Source: Streptomyces sp. NBC_01142 (lineage in GTDB: Bacteria; Actinomycetota; Actinomycetes; Streptomycetales; Streptomycetaceae). Taken from it: a DNA stretch of 64,000 nt. The position numbers and the translations under genes are program-made. The notes beneath the pieces are model-generated. The model saw only the letters and a program-made list of their open reading frames with translations, made no database searches and was not told where the DNA came from. The stretch is taken from the NCBI RefSeq assembly GCF_026341125.1, contig NZ_JAPEOR010000003.1:372001-436000 (forward strand), in the 5' to 3' direction. Numbering within the stretch: the first letter of the stretch is position 1; each line of letters starts with the position of its first letter. This document shows, in pieces, positions 26,301 through 34,027 of this stretch.

Positions 26301-26603
26301 CGTCGTCAGCCGGCACGGCAACGGCCTGCCGCCCTCCGGCGGAACGTAGCCGGTCACGACCTCCGTCTCGCCGGACAGTGCGGCAAGCACCTTCGCGTGC
26401 GCGGCCAGCAGAACCGAACTGAGCGGCACCGCCGCCTCGTCCGTCAGCCGGCGCAGCGCTTCCGCGACCTCGTCCGGGACCGCCGCTTCGTGCTCGCAGA
26501 CGCCCGGCGCCGGATGGAGCGTCCACCGGGGGATCGGGGTGAAACCGCCGGCGAGGAGCACACGGCGCCAGAAGTCACGGCCGGAGTCCATGTGCATGTC
26601 CAT
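23352..26603 (-). CDS. Nonribosomal peptide synthetase: half C domain, A, T, TE
   Basis: Product of 1083 residues from ATG 26603, with GGGGAGG upstream. Residues 1-225 resemble only the C-terminal lobe of a condensation domain, with no HHxxxDG. The adenylation domain (about 240-735) has FTSGSTGEPKG at 391-401, YGLTETS, GRRDTQVKIRGFRVE and the catalytic Lys728 in NSKTDRK. A carrier follows with phosphopantetheine Ser787 in DRGGTSLTA, then a type I thioesterase (about 840-1080) with nucleophile Ser915 in GHSSG and His1059. My manual specificity reading (D-I-W-Q-S-T-A-D-D) has acidic residues suited to a basic side chain, as expected if it loads Dap. The gene overlaps the upstream Pls-like gene by 29 bases. 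Confidence 0.9.
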   Translation of the reverse strand: MDMHMDSGRDFWRRVLLAGGFTPIPRWTLHPAPGVCEHEAAVPDEVAEALRRLTDEAAVPLSSVLLAAHAKVLAALSGETEVVTGYVPPEGGRPLPCRLTTDPSSWRTLLLSAHQVESELLSHKDFPVGDLRRELGLTGPLFETVLDPAGAGGEPAEDTALWVGISHHGGRLGLRLRYRTDVLDSDCAARIAGYHLAALELIAADPDAGHGRQSLLSADELRFQLDGLAGPCRELPDLRVHELFEQRVRAHPGAVAAVHGGRQWTYQELNARANRVARALLARGLRREGVVAVVTERNLDWLAAVLAVFKAGGVYLPIEPHFPAERIATTLSRAECALVLTERGSTTTLDQALDALPSVRTLFVDTAYEEEHADDDPGVGVAPDQLAYIYFTSGSTGEPKGAMCEHAGMLNHLYAKIDDLGISEGQVVAQTAPQCFDISLWQLLSALLVGGRTLLVEQEVILDVERFIDKIIDGRVAVLQVVPSYLDVVLSCLEQHPRELADLRCVSVTGEALKKELIQRWFTAEPRIQLVNAYGLTETSDDTNHEVMDRVPDGDRVPLGRPVNNVHVYVVDEHLSPVPLGAPGAIVFSGVCVGRGYVNDPERTRLAYLADPHRAGRRLYRGGDYGRWQREGKLEFLGRRDTQVKIRGFRVEIGEIENTLLRVPGVRDGAVVIAERAGRSKHLVAFYCAPQPLEVDVLRDCLGASLPEYMVPSAFHWREDLPLTANSKTDRKTLSALAGELDVVEDDHPAPSTPTEQRIAAAWEQVLGIPQHLIGRRDHFFDRGGTSLTAVKLAIALDRAVTLKDVTRHPVLADLAAVVDGRSERSGLLQSLSGPDRAQSGALLCFPCAGGNAVNFLPMARALPTGGMAVYAVELPGHDVARESEPFAPMAQVSEQIITEITRRGLTRLLLWGHSSGTALAVETARQLQERGVEVQRVFLGAQLLGDAGDRRAAIAELAGRSDAEIAARLAVDSGYTELGELDAHHAEQVGAAFRHDCVSAHRYFADALDAPPTVRLSAPVTVVVAADDPSTAEFPRRYRDWQLLAEHVDLHELADGGHYFLRTRPTEAAKAVLRAADWPGSS

Positions 26604-29169
26604 CGGGTCCTCCCCTCTGCTCACCGGCGCCACGGTGCTGTTCGCGCACCAGCGCCGCGGGGTGACCGATGGCATGTCGCATCTCCGAGGCCGGGTTTCC
26701 TCCCCACGACGCGTGCGGGGGCATCTCCTCGCCCTTCATGAGGAAGGAGTCGGGTGCGAGCACCGCGCCGTCGCCCATCGTCACGCCGTAGTGGACGTGG
26801 GCGCCGACACCGAGGGTGCAGCCGCTGCCGAGCGTGGTGTGGTCGGACTTGAAGGTGCCGTCCTCCTGCGAGTGGCACTGGATCTTGCTCCCCACATTGA
26901 GCGTGCAGTCGTCCGCGATGGCAATGAGCGTTCGCTCGGTCAGGATGCAGCCGTCGTCGAAGACCCTCCTGCCGAGCCGAACTCCCAGCAACCGCCAGAT
27001 CATGGTCTTGAAGGGGGTGCCGTTGAAGACGTTGAAGTATTCGACGGGCACCTTCCAAAGGCGCTCGTGCAACCAGAAGTTCGGGTCGTAGATGGAGCAC
27101 AACTGCGGTCGCAGTGCGCGAAAGGCCGTCATGGTGCGTTCCACCAGTACGTAGTAGAGCGCGGTGAACACGAGGGCGAGAGCCAGGGACCCGGCGATCA
27201 TCACCTGTCCGAGAGCACCGTACAGATCGACGGCCGCGAGGCCGAGGAGCGTGAGCACGAGCAGGTGCAGCCACCGCACGAACAGGAACGCACCCATCGT
27301 GCGGATGTTGTAGCGGTTCTTCGCGGCGAGGTGGTGGCGCAGTGTGTCCCCGCCCCGCAGATGGTCGAACCGGCTGTCGCGCTCAACCGACCGGGGAATC
27401 TCGAAGCAGGGCGAGCCGAGCAGACCCACCCCCTCGCGGACCTCGCCGTCGAGCGGAACCATCACCTTGGTCGCGAGGAGGCAGTTGTCGCCCGTCCTGG
27501 CCCGCGCAGGATAGGCGATGTTGTTCCCGAGAAAGTTGCGCGGCCCGATCGATGCCTCGGACACGCAAAAGGAAGTGCTCGAGAAGTCGGCGTTGATGAT
27601 CGAGAGCCCGTCGGCGATCATCGTTCCGCTGCCGACACGGCTCAGGTACGGCGTCTCGTGCTGCACTTCCGTGCCGAAGTTCGACCCGGTCTGCTCGACC
27701 TGGGACAGGTCGTAACCGAGGCCGCGCAGATAGTGGACGATGTAGGAGCTGTCACCGAAGAGCCACTTGAAGAACTTTATGTTCGTCATGCGTGCGATCG
27801 CCCGGTGCACGGAGTAATGAAAGCCGTACAGCGGATAGGCCTTGTCCGGCTTGATCAGCAGGTTCAGCAGGCGGGGAACGGTCAGCAGTACGGCGAGGCC
27901 CGCGACGGCGAAGCCGAGGAAAAGCGCGAGGGAAAGAACCAGGGCGTCGATGAAGAGCTGCGGCGCGGTGATCCCCACTGTGTCCAGTCCCGGCACGTTG
28001 ACCAGAGCCGGGAACACGGCCAGCAGCATGTACAGGCCCCCGACGGTCAGCGGCACGTACAGCAGGAGCACCTGGAGCACGGTGACGAGGCCGTAGCCGG
28101 CCCGGCGCAGCGTGCCGCAGCGCGCCGGCGCGACCCTCACGTAGTCGACCTCCGTGCGCTGTGCCGGGGATCCGTGCCATCGCTGGCCGTTGGGGACCGC
28201 CTGGCCGCTGTGCAGTGCCGATGCGTGGCCGAGCTGCGTACCGTCGCCCATCGACGTATCGATGTCGAGCATGGTCTTCTCGCCGATGAACACGTCCCTG
28301 CCGAGGGTGACCGGGCCGGTCTGGATACGTCCGGCGTGCGCCCGGTAGCAGAGGAGGAACGCTTCCTTGCGGATCACGGTATCGGCGCCGATCGTGAGCA
28401 GGTCGGTGCAGACCGGAACGGTCCGGGAGAGGATCGTGACCCCTTTGCCGATCCGCGCGCCGAGGGCCCGCAGGTACAGCACGTACAGCGGATTGCCGAC
28501 GAAGAAAATCATCGGGTTGGCGTGGACCAGTGCCTTGACGGTCCAGAAGCGCAGATAGGTCAGACCCCAGACCGGGAAGTCGCGGGGCTTCCACCGGCCG
28601 ATGAGTATCCATTTGGCCACGATCGGAAAGGTGCACAGGCCGACGAAGCCGATGGCGCCGAAGACGACCGAGCGCAGGTAGATGTCGGTGACACCTGAGC
28701 CGGCGGAGACCCACTCGTAGCCTCGGGCGCCGACAAATCCGGAGAGGCAGCAATATCCGACGAAAATCAGCAACTGCAGTGTTCCGCACAGGGCGTACCG
28801 CAGCGTGCCTGCTGGTGCCACCGCCTCGGTCGACAGCGGGACCGGCGTCTCGACGGGGGTGGGCGAGGCGTCCTCGAAGGCTGTTGCCAGGCTTCGGATC
28901 GTCGGGTTCCGGTAGATGTCCTTCATCGACACCGACGGCAGGTCCGCCCGCTTCCTGACCCGTGCGCAGAAATGAGCCATCACCAGCGAATTGGCGCCGA
29001 GGTCATCGAAGAAGTGGCCGTCGACCGGCACCTGCTCGACGCAGACGACGTCAGCCAGCACATCGGCGAATTCCCTTTCGATGCCGGTCTTAGGGCCGGT
29101 GTATCTGCGCTTGGCGATTGCAGATTCATCCGGCCCGGGCGTCAAGACTTCGACGGAATTTTCCTCCAT
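26575..29169 (-). CDS. Pls-type membrane peptide synthase lacking an A domain (T-TM/C-like x3)
   Basis: Product of 864 residues from ATG 29169 with GGGGAGC upstream. A carrier domain fills about 25-100, with phosphopantetheine Ser61 in FFDDLGANSLVMA. Then come three repeats of two membrane helices plus a soluble hexapeptide-rich block: helices near 125-190, 345-425 and 635-700, and blocks near 215-330, 515-610 and 730-845 (GARIGKGVTI, GRDVFIGEK; IGPRNFLGNN; LGVRLGRRVF, HYGVTMGDGAVLAP). This is the layout of the C-terminal part of epsilon-poly-lysine synthetase (Pls/PosA family), where three tandem C-like domains make the isopeptide or peptide bonds at the membrane. Here the adenylation domain is missing and must be supplied in trans, most likely by the next gene. 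Confidence 0.85.
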   Translation of the reverse strand: MEENSVEVLTPGPDESAIAKRRYTGPKTGIEREFADVLADVVCVEQVPVDGHFFDDLGANSLVMAHFCARVRKRADLPSVSMKDIYRNPTIRSLATAFEDASPTPVETPVPLSTEAVAPAGTLRYALCGTLQLLIFVGYCCLSGFVGARGYEWVSAGSGVTDIYLRSVVFGAIGFVGLCTFPIVAKWILIGRWKPRDFPVWGLTYLRFWTVKALVHANPMIFFVGNPLYVLYLRALGARIGKGVTILSRTVPVCTDLLTIGADTVIRKEAFLLCYRAHAGRIQTGPVTLGRDVFIGEKTMLDIDTSMGDGTQLGHASALHSGQAVPNGQRWHGSPAQRTEVDYVRVAPARCGTLRRAGYGLVTVLQVLLLYVPLTVGGLYMLLAVFPALVNVPGLDTVGITAPQLFIDALVLSLALFLGFAVAGLAVLLTVPRLLNLLIKPDKAYPLYGFHYSVHRAIARMTNIKFFKWLFGDSSYIVHYLRGLGYDLSQVEQTGSNFGTEVQHETPYLSRVGSGTMIADGLSIINADFSSTSFCVSEASIGPRNFLGNNIAYPARARTGDNCLLATKVMVPLDGEVREGVGLLGSPCFEIPRSVERDSRFDHLRGGDTLRHHLAAKNRYNIRTMGAFLFVRWLHLLVLTLLGLAAVDLYGALGQVMIAGSLALALVFTALYYVLVERTMTAFRALRPQLCSIYDPNFWLHERLWKVPVEYFNVFNGTPFKTMIWRLLGVRLGRRVFDDGCILTERTLIAIADDCTLNVGSKIQCHSQEDGTFKSDHTTLGSGCTLGVGAHVHYGVTMGDGAVLAPDSFLMKGEEMPPHASWGGNPASEMRHAIGHPAALVREQHRGAGEQRGGPDGHAHGLRP

Positions 29170-30177
29170 GCGAGCTCCCCGGGGAAATATCGAGCACCAC
29201 CGGCCGCCGCGGCCGACGTCCTGTCCCCGCGCGCGCACGTCGGTGGCCGGAGCGAGTAATCCGGAAGCCACGAGGTCGTGAGCTCTTGTCCGGCCACAAA
29301 TCTCTGACTCCAGTCTCCGCCGTCCACCGTTGGGTTGCCACTCGGAGGCGATTACGTCCTCGACAGGAATCTGACGCCGAATCCGCTGTGCAGTAAAGGC
29401 AGCTGTGCAGTAAAAGCAGTAGACGGCAAGGCGGTCCACGATCCGCCGCGGTGGAGGCCGCGTGGAAGCGACCGAACCGCCGGTGACCTCCGCCGACGAG
29501 CCGCTCGGGTTGCCCCGCCCTCGCCCACCGCCCCGACCGGCGGACCGGGGAACGGACAGATCGGAACCGGCCGTGCACGGCCATGTGCATCGGGGTGTGG
29601 AACACGGTGTCACTGCGGGTGGCGTGCGCGTACGGAAAGTGGCGCAGTCGTGATCGGCCGCGCAACTGGCGCTCGCGGGCACAGGGCGTCCATGCCTGGC
29701 GACGGAAGGTGATCAGCCGTGTCCAGCCGCTTTCAGGGCGTGCCGCTTCGCCGATGCCGTGTTTGACGTGACTGCTCTTCTGGCATTGCCCTGCAACCGG
29801 GAGACGCAGCGCTCCACTGCGGCGCGGGCGCGCCCCCTGCCCCCTGGCCGGCGCGTACTCTCCGTCCCCCTCGAGTGACACCTCGTCATCGACGCGTTCT
29901 TGCACCGGATCCGGCCCGGATCAGCGCGAACTCTCCGTCTGCGCAAGCGATGTGAGACTGGCTGTCACGCCCCGCGCGCGGTAGGCGGCACCCGGTACTG
30001 CTCCACCGTGCCGTGTCCACCCGCACGCCCGGGAACGTGTCCCGGTGCTCGCACAGCGGCCCGCCGGCCGCTGCCGCCCGGCCCGGACGAGCCGGGAGGT
30101 GGGCGTCGCCGGCACCGGGTCCCCGCGGTGGGCGTCGATGCCGGGGCTCCGGTCACAGGGACACGCTCGCTCCGGCG
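29170..30177. other. Long upstream region of the Dap/NRPS operon
   Basis: About 1 kb without a convincing gene. Both operons flanking it are on the minus strand, so it holds the promoter of the Dap/NRPS operon and the 3' end of the FAD-oxidoreductase cassette. It contains the 17-base direct repeat at 29386-29419. Open frames of 60-150 codons exist on both strands but read as low-complexity, Arg-rich translations. Confidence 0.45.
29386..29419 (+). repeat. Two adjacent 17-bp direct repeats upstream of the Pls-like gene
   Basis: CTGTGCAGTAAAGGCAG (29386-29402) is followed at once by CTGTGCAGTAAAAGCAG (29403-29419), 16 of 17 identical. They lie 217 bases before the first gene of the operon in a locally AT-richer stretch. 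Tandem direct repeats at such a place are typical binding sites of SARP-type activators, but no such activator gene is in the window. Confidence 0.5.
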
Positions 30178-31581
30178 TCAGGCGTTGCTTGCCTTCAGCT
30201 CCTCCGCGGTGAGCGGAGGCCGGGTCAGCTGTGGTCTGAGCGGGCCGATGGCGGCGGCGAGCAGCATGCTGGGTTTGACCAGCACATGCGATCCTTTCTG
30301 CAACGTGATCACGTCGGTGACGGTCCTCGCTACCCGGCCGTTGCCCGTACTGGTGTAGATGAGTCTGTTCACGTATCCGGCCTGCAGCTTCTCCTGGAGG
30401 GTGGGGCCGCTCTCGGTCGCGCCGGGGTAGAACACATCCTGTCCGGTCGCCAGGTCCCACGCCGCAGACACCGGCCGCGCGACGGCCTTCTGGATGCGGC
30501 GGGCCAGTCCGGGCGTTCCCCATCCGTGCTGTCTGATCAACTTGCGCATTGCGAGGGCGCTTTGTGCCGCGACCGACATGCCGTGCCCGTAGACCGGGTT
30601 GTATGCGGCGACGGCATCGCCGGTTACCAGGAAGCCTTCGGGCCAGTTGCGGATCTTTTCGTAGAAGTGCCGGCGGTTGATGGTGCTGCGGCTGACTACG
30701 ACATCGGTGAGCGGCTGCGCCTGCGCCAGGAGCTCACCGACGATCGGGTCCCGCAGGCGGCGGGCGAACTCTTCGAATGCTTCTGCGTCCTTGGTGGGTT
30801 CACCGCCGCGGGTTCCGGACATGGTGCAGAGCCAGCGACCGCCCTCGATGGGGACGAGCCCTCCGGCCTGGCCGGGGCCCGGAACGCGCGGGTCGGCCTG
30901 AACGAGGACCGCGGGAAAGTGCTCCCATGTGTCCCTGGGCGCCTGGTAGATCCGGCTGGCGTAGACGAGGCCGGCGTCGACCTCCCGGACCGCCGGCCGC
31001 GCGGTGCCGAGAGACGTGAGCCACTCGGGAGCGCGGGAGGTGCGGCCGGTGGCATCGACGACCAGGTCGGCCGACACAGTGAGGTCGGCGCCATCGGCGG
31101 TGCGTACGCGTGCTCCGGTGACAGCGGCAGCGTCACCGGTGAGGCCGAGCACCTCTGCGCCCTCCAGGACCGTGATGCGGTGGCCGGCGAGAACCTGCTC
31201 GCGGACGGTCCAGTCCAGCAGGTCACGACTGCAGAGGATCATGTAGTGCGACTCGGCCCAGCGTCGGAACCAGCCCCGCGGGCTGTAGGCGACCATGTGG
31301 GTGGGCAGGGCGAGACGGTGCGCCCCGGCAGTCGTGAGGCGGTGTGTGGTGCCTGGCAGGAGTCGTTCGACGGCGTCGGCGCCGCCGGACCAGAACAGGT
31401 GAACGTGTTGAGCCTGGGGCAGGCCCTTACGGGGCTGGGGTCCCTTGGGGAAGGTGTCCCGTTCGATGACCGTGACGTTCGCGTGCTCGGCGAGAGCGCG
31501 CGCCGCGAGCAGGCCGGCCAGACTGCCGCCGAGGACAACCGCGGTTGGTGTGGTGCGGGCGGGGGCAAGGCGTTCAGTCAT
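30178..31581 (-). CDS. FAD-dependent oxidoreductase/monooxygenase
   Basis: Product of 467 residues, last gene of a four-gene cassette; its start overlaps the previous stop (31581/31574). The N-terminus has the dinucleotide motif VVLGGSLAGLLAARALAE and ends the beta-alpha-beta unit with VTVIERD. LVVDATGRTSRAPEWL and the second FAD motif FLVTGDAVAAYNPVYGHGM are those of the geranylgeranyl-reductase/PHBH-like flavoproteins. QPRKGLPQAQHVHLFWSGG is characteristic of a Streptomyces subgroup of putative monooxygenases. No membrane segment is seen. The substrate is unknown; the company of a membrane protein and a peptidase suggests a role other than simple catabolism. Confidence 0.8.
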   Translation of the reverse strand: MTERLAPARTTPTAVVLGGSLAGLLAARALAEHANVTVIERDTFPKGPQPRKGLPQAQHVHLFWSGGADAVERLLPGTTHRLTTAGAHRLALPTHMVAYSPRGWFRRWAESHYMILCSRDLLDWTVREQVLAGHRITVLEGAEVLGLTGDAAAVTGARVRTADGADLTVSADLVVDATGRTSRAPEWLTSLGTARPAVREVDAGLVYASRIYQAPRDTWEHFPAVLVQADPRVPGPGQAGGLVPIEGGRWLCTMSGTRGGEPTKDAEAFEEFARRLRDPIVGELLAQAQPLTDVVVSRSTINRRHFYEKIRNWPEGFLVTGDAVAAYNPVYGHGMSVAAQSALAMRKLIRQHGWGTPGLARRIQKAVARPVSAAWDLATGQDVFYPGATESGPTLQEKLQAGYVNRLIYTSTGNGRVARTVTDVITLQKGSHVLVKPSMLLAAAIGPLRPQLTRPPLTAEELKASNA

Positions 31582-32785
31582 GGACGGGCACGCTTTCTGA
31601 CCGGGCGGCCGCGCGCTGGCGGATCGCAGAGACGGTGGCGGGACGTCGGAGGGCCCGGGACACGCACTCGATGTCGCGGAGGAGACCGTCGATGCCGACG
31701 GCCGAGCGGTCTGAGGTGACGTTGTCGTCGTCCTGGGAAGCCAGGGCTGTCTTCCGGGACGCGATGGCAGACATGAGGGCTGCGGCGCTCGCCAAGCCGG
31801 CCGCCTTGTGCGGGGAACCACCTCTTCCGAGGGCGTCCTCGTAGGCTCGCTGTCGCAGGTGCTTACTGAAGAACGGAGCCAGGAGGAGGAGGTTGTCGCG
31901 TATGAACGTCTCGCGCTGGACCAGTCGCATGTCCAGCGATGAGAAATGGCCCAATTTCACCGCGGCGGCCGGCGGGGCGACAGCTCGAAGAGTCCGATAC
32001 AGCGGCCGCAGCCGCCAGTAGGTGATCCGGTCGTTCCACTGCCTCTGGAGTCTCTGACCCGCATGCGGGAGGATGAAGCCCGCGGCACCGAACAGTGCCG
32101 ACAGGCACGCGACGGGCGGGGCCACGTGCGTGCTCAGCCAGTCAAGGTCGGCCCCGTTCCACCGTGCGATGACCGACGTGTACTTCACAACGTCGTACAG
32201 GAGGTTCAGGGCGTACGCGACGCCCAGAACAATCAGACCGCTCCGTATCCAGCCACTGACCTGGCCGGGCCAAGTCCAGATAAGAACCGAGTTCATGATG
32301 CTGGCGCCCGTGTGCGCGAGCAGGTACAGCACGATGAGCTCGCGCATGTACGGGGTGTTGGCGTAGTAGGTGTCCAGATCATGCAGGCGTTCAGTCGGCA
32401 CATGCGCGAGCACGAACAGCACCCATAAGCCGGTGATCACGAGCGCGTAGGTGATGACGACCCACCAGGTTGTGCGCCGGACCTTCTCTTGAGCGCCACC
32501 GCGCCAGGTGTTGAGCAACACGAGGCAGGACGCAGAGAACGCGGTGAGCAGGGTGTAGACCCAGGGCGCGGAGATATTGGGCACTCCGGTGAAGCGGTTG
32601 ACCCAGGCGATGTTCGGCGGTGCGGCGAAATAGAACACGAAGAACGCCAGTAACAGCAGACCGCCGACCGCCTTGAGTTGTGGATCCCGCCAGAATCGGA
32701 CGATGGCGGGAAGTTTGAGCAGGAGCGCGACGGTGAGAACTGTCGCAGGTATGAAGTAGCTGATGTAGAAGTCGGAGGCATCCAT
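31574..32785 (-). CDS. MAB_1171c-like polytopic membrane protein
   Basis: Product of 403 residues from ATG 32785. Seven or eight membrane segments cover about residues 8-260, with no export signal apart from the first helix (ISYFIPATVLTVALLLKLPA). The last 140 residues are cytoplasmic (RPLYRTLRAVAPPAAAV, RETFIRDNLLLLAPFF, AYEDALGRGGSPHKAAGLAS). The architecture matches the MAB_1171c family that databases call putative transporters, without experimental support that I know of. Residue 120 (in VITGLWVL) is encoded by TTA at 32426-32428, so translation should depend on the bldA tRNA. It overlaps the oxidoreductase gene by eight bases. Confidence 0.7.
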   Translation of the reverse strand: MDASDFYISYFIPATVLTVALLLKLPAIVRFWRDPQLKAVGGLLLLAFFVFYFAAPPNIAWVNRFTGVPNISAPWVYTLLTAFSASCLVLLNTWRGGAQEKVRRTTWWVVITYALVITGLWVLFVLAHVPTERLHDLDTYYANTPYMRELIVLYLLAHTGASIMNSVLIWTWPGQVSGWIRSGLIVLGVAYALNLLYDVVKYTSVIARWNGADLDWLSTHVAPPVACLSALFGAAGFILPHAGQRLQRQWNDRITYWRLRPLYRTLRAVAPPAAAVKLGHFSSLDMRLVQRETFIRDNLLLLAPFFSKHLRQRAYEDALGRGGSPHKAAGLASAAALMSAIASRKTALASQDDDNVTSDRSAVGIDGLLRDIECVSRALRRPATVSAIRQRAAARSESVPVHD

Positions 32786-32787
32786 CG

Positions 32788-33357
32788 TCAGGCTTGGCCC
32801 CGGTAGCTCAGGGCTGCCTCTATGCGGCCTCCGACCACTTCCATACGGACCGGTCCCCTGCCGCCGGTTCTGACCCATGGACGCAGTCGGCTGCCGAGGA
32901 AAAGGCCGAACGTCTCGGCCGCGCTCTCTTCGGCTTCCCGATACTGGCTGCGGGCGGCGACACTGATCAGAACCTCGTGAAGGGATATCTCTCCGGACAT
33001 CGCACGCGCGGCTGCGGAAGCACCCTTCATTTGGTGGCTGCCGCAGTGCCCGCTCTTCATGTGCCACAGCTCGTGCCCGAGGATGACCAGTTGCTGTACG
33101 GGATCGGCGCGTTCCTCGACGACGATGATGCTGCGGTCTTCGAGTCTGAGCCAGAGACCGGTCACGCCGGTCTCGTCCGGGAAGGCGAGGATACGCAGAT
33201 CGATGGGTTGCCCTTGACGCTCACTCATTTCACGGCACAGCTCTTCGCACAGCTGACGAGGTTCGACCGGTAAGGCGATGCGGGGCTCGATCGCGGAGAT
33301 CAGGTCTGCTGCCAGCTTGCGCATTTCCTTGCGCATGGGTTTCGAGACATTCGTCAT
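32788..33357 (-). CDS. ImmA/IrrE-like zinc metallopeptidase
   Basis: Product of 189 residues. The zinc motif HExxH is present as HELWH (in LVILGHELWHMKSGHC), preceded by ADPVQQL as in ImmA/IrrE proteins; a downstream EESAAETFG could supply the third ligand. Such peptidases usually cleave an HTH repressor encoded next to them, or act as the toxin half of a two-gene module. The start overlaps the regulator stop by ATGA (33354-33357). Leu29 is encoded by a TTA codon at 33271-33273, implying bldA control. The last gene-to-gene spacing is two bases. Confidence 0.75.
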   Translation of the reverse strand: MTNVSKPMRKEMRKLAADLISAIEPRIALPVEPRQLCEELCREMSERQGQPIDLRILAFPDETGVTGLWLRLEDRSIIVVEERADPVQQLVILGHELWHMKSGHCGSHQMKGASAAARAMSGEISLHEVLISVAARSQYREAEESAAETFGLFLGSRLRPWVRTGGRGPVRMEVVGGRIEAALSYRGQA

Positions 33358-33944
33358 CGGCCCGTCCCTTCATCCAGCACGACGTCGAGCATGCTGGCGA
33401 TCGCCGATTTCTGGCGTTGCGTAAGGGATCTGGTGCCGCGCTGTGCGATTGCCACGAGGCCGTGACTGGTCATGACCTGGTTCAGGGGGTCAGTCGCGCC
33501 CTGCAGGAACTGGAGGATGGGCCCGAGCTCTCTGTTCAGGGCGTCCGTGGCCTTGGCCGTCAGAAAGCCTTCCGGCACGTCAAAGAACTGGGTGAGGGCA
33601 TGGCCGTGCTTCATGCTCGGAACCTTCTTGCCGGTCAGCAGAGCACGCGCCCATACCTCGGAAATGCCGATGGCGTCCGCGATGTCCTTGAACTCGTAGG
33701 GCCTGCCGTCGGCGGCGCGGCGGGTTTCGTACAGGAACTGGAGGCGGGTGCGAGCCCGCGTGTCCACGTCGTCCTCTACGAGTTCTGTGCCCTCGAGGAG
33801 GTTCTGAACCGTGTGCGCCGGGATCCCTGTCCTTTCGGACAGGGACTTCGCGTCGAGGACATCATTGCGGTCGAGGCGGTGATCGGTGATCAACTCGTCG
33901 ATGCGCTGCAATGTTTCAGGGAGAGGGACGGTGGACTCACTCAC
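33354..33944 (-). CDS. XRE-like HTH transcriptional regulator
   Basis: Product of 196 residues from GTG 33944 with GGGAGA upstream. A helix-turn-helix reads DAKSLSERTGIPAHTVQNLL (about 32-52), and FKDIADAIGISEVWARALLT (about 85-105) forms a second one that resembles the Streptomyces XRE-family proteins paired with ImmA peptidases. The C-terminal third (ALNRELGPILQFLQGATDPL, MTSHGLVAIAQRGTRSLTQR) is helical. As first gene of the cassette, next to a strong palindrome, it is the likely autoregulator, and the co-encoded peptidase its likely antagonist. Confidence 0.75.
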   Translation of the reverse strand: MSESTVPLPETLQRIDELITDHRLDRNDVLDAKSLSERTGIPAHTVQNLLEGTELVEDDVDTRARTRLQFLYETRRAADGRPYEFKDIADAIGISEVWARALLTGKKVPSMKHGHALTQFFDVPEGFLTAKATDALNRELGPILQFLQGATDPLNQVMTSHGLVAIAQRGTRSLTQRQKSAIASMLDVVLDEGTGR

Positions 33945-34027
33945 TGCTGGTCTCCCGGATTCAGTGATCGAGTTGTCGTTGCGGAGGCCGACATTAGCGG
34001 CCCGCCGGCACGAAGACCACACCTCCC

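Noticed and set aside
26539..28698. Plus-strand open frame of about 719 codons opposite the Pls-like gene
   Set aside because: Its translation is low-complexity, rich in Glu, Arg, Val and Gln, with no recognisable domain; it mirrors the codon bias of the real minus-strand gene.
19995..29169. Staphyloferrin B-like siderophore cluster
   Set aside because: SbnA and SbnB homologues are present, but there is no IucA/IucC-type synthetase, decarboxylase or siderophore transporter; the NRPS and Pls-like genes point elsewhere.
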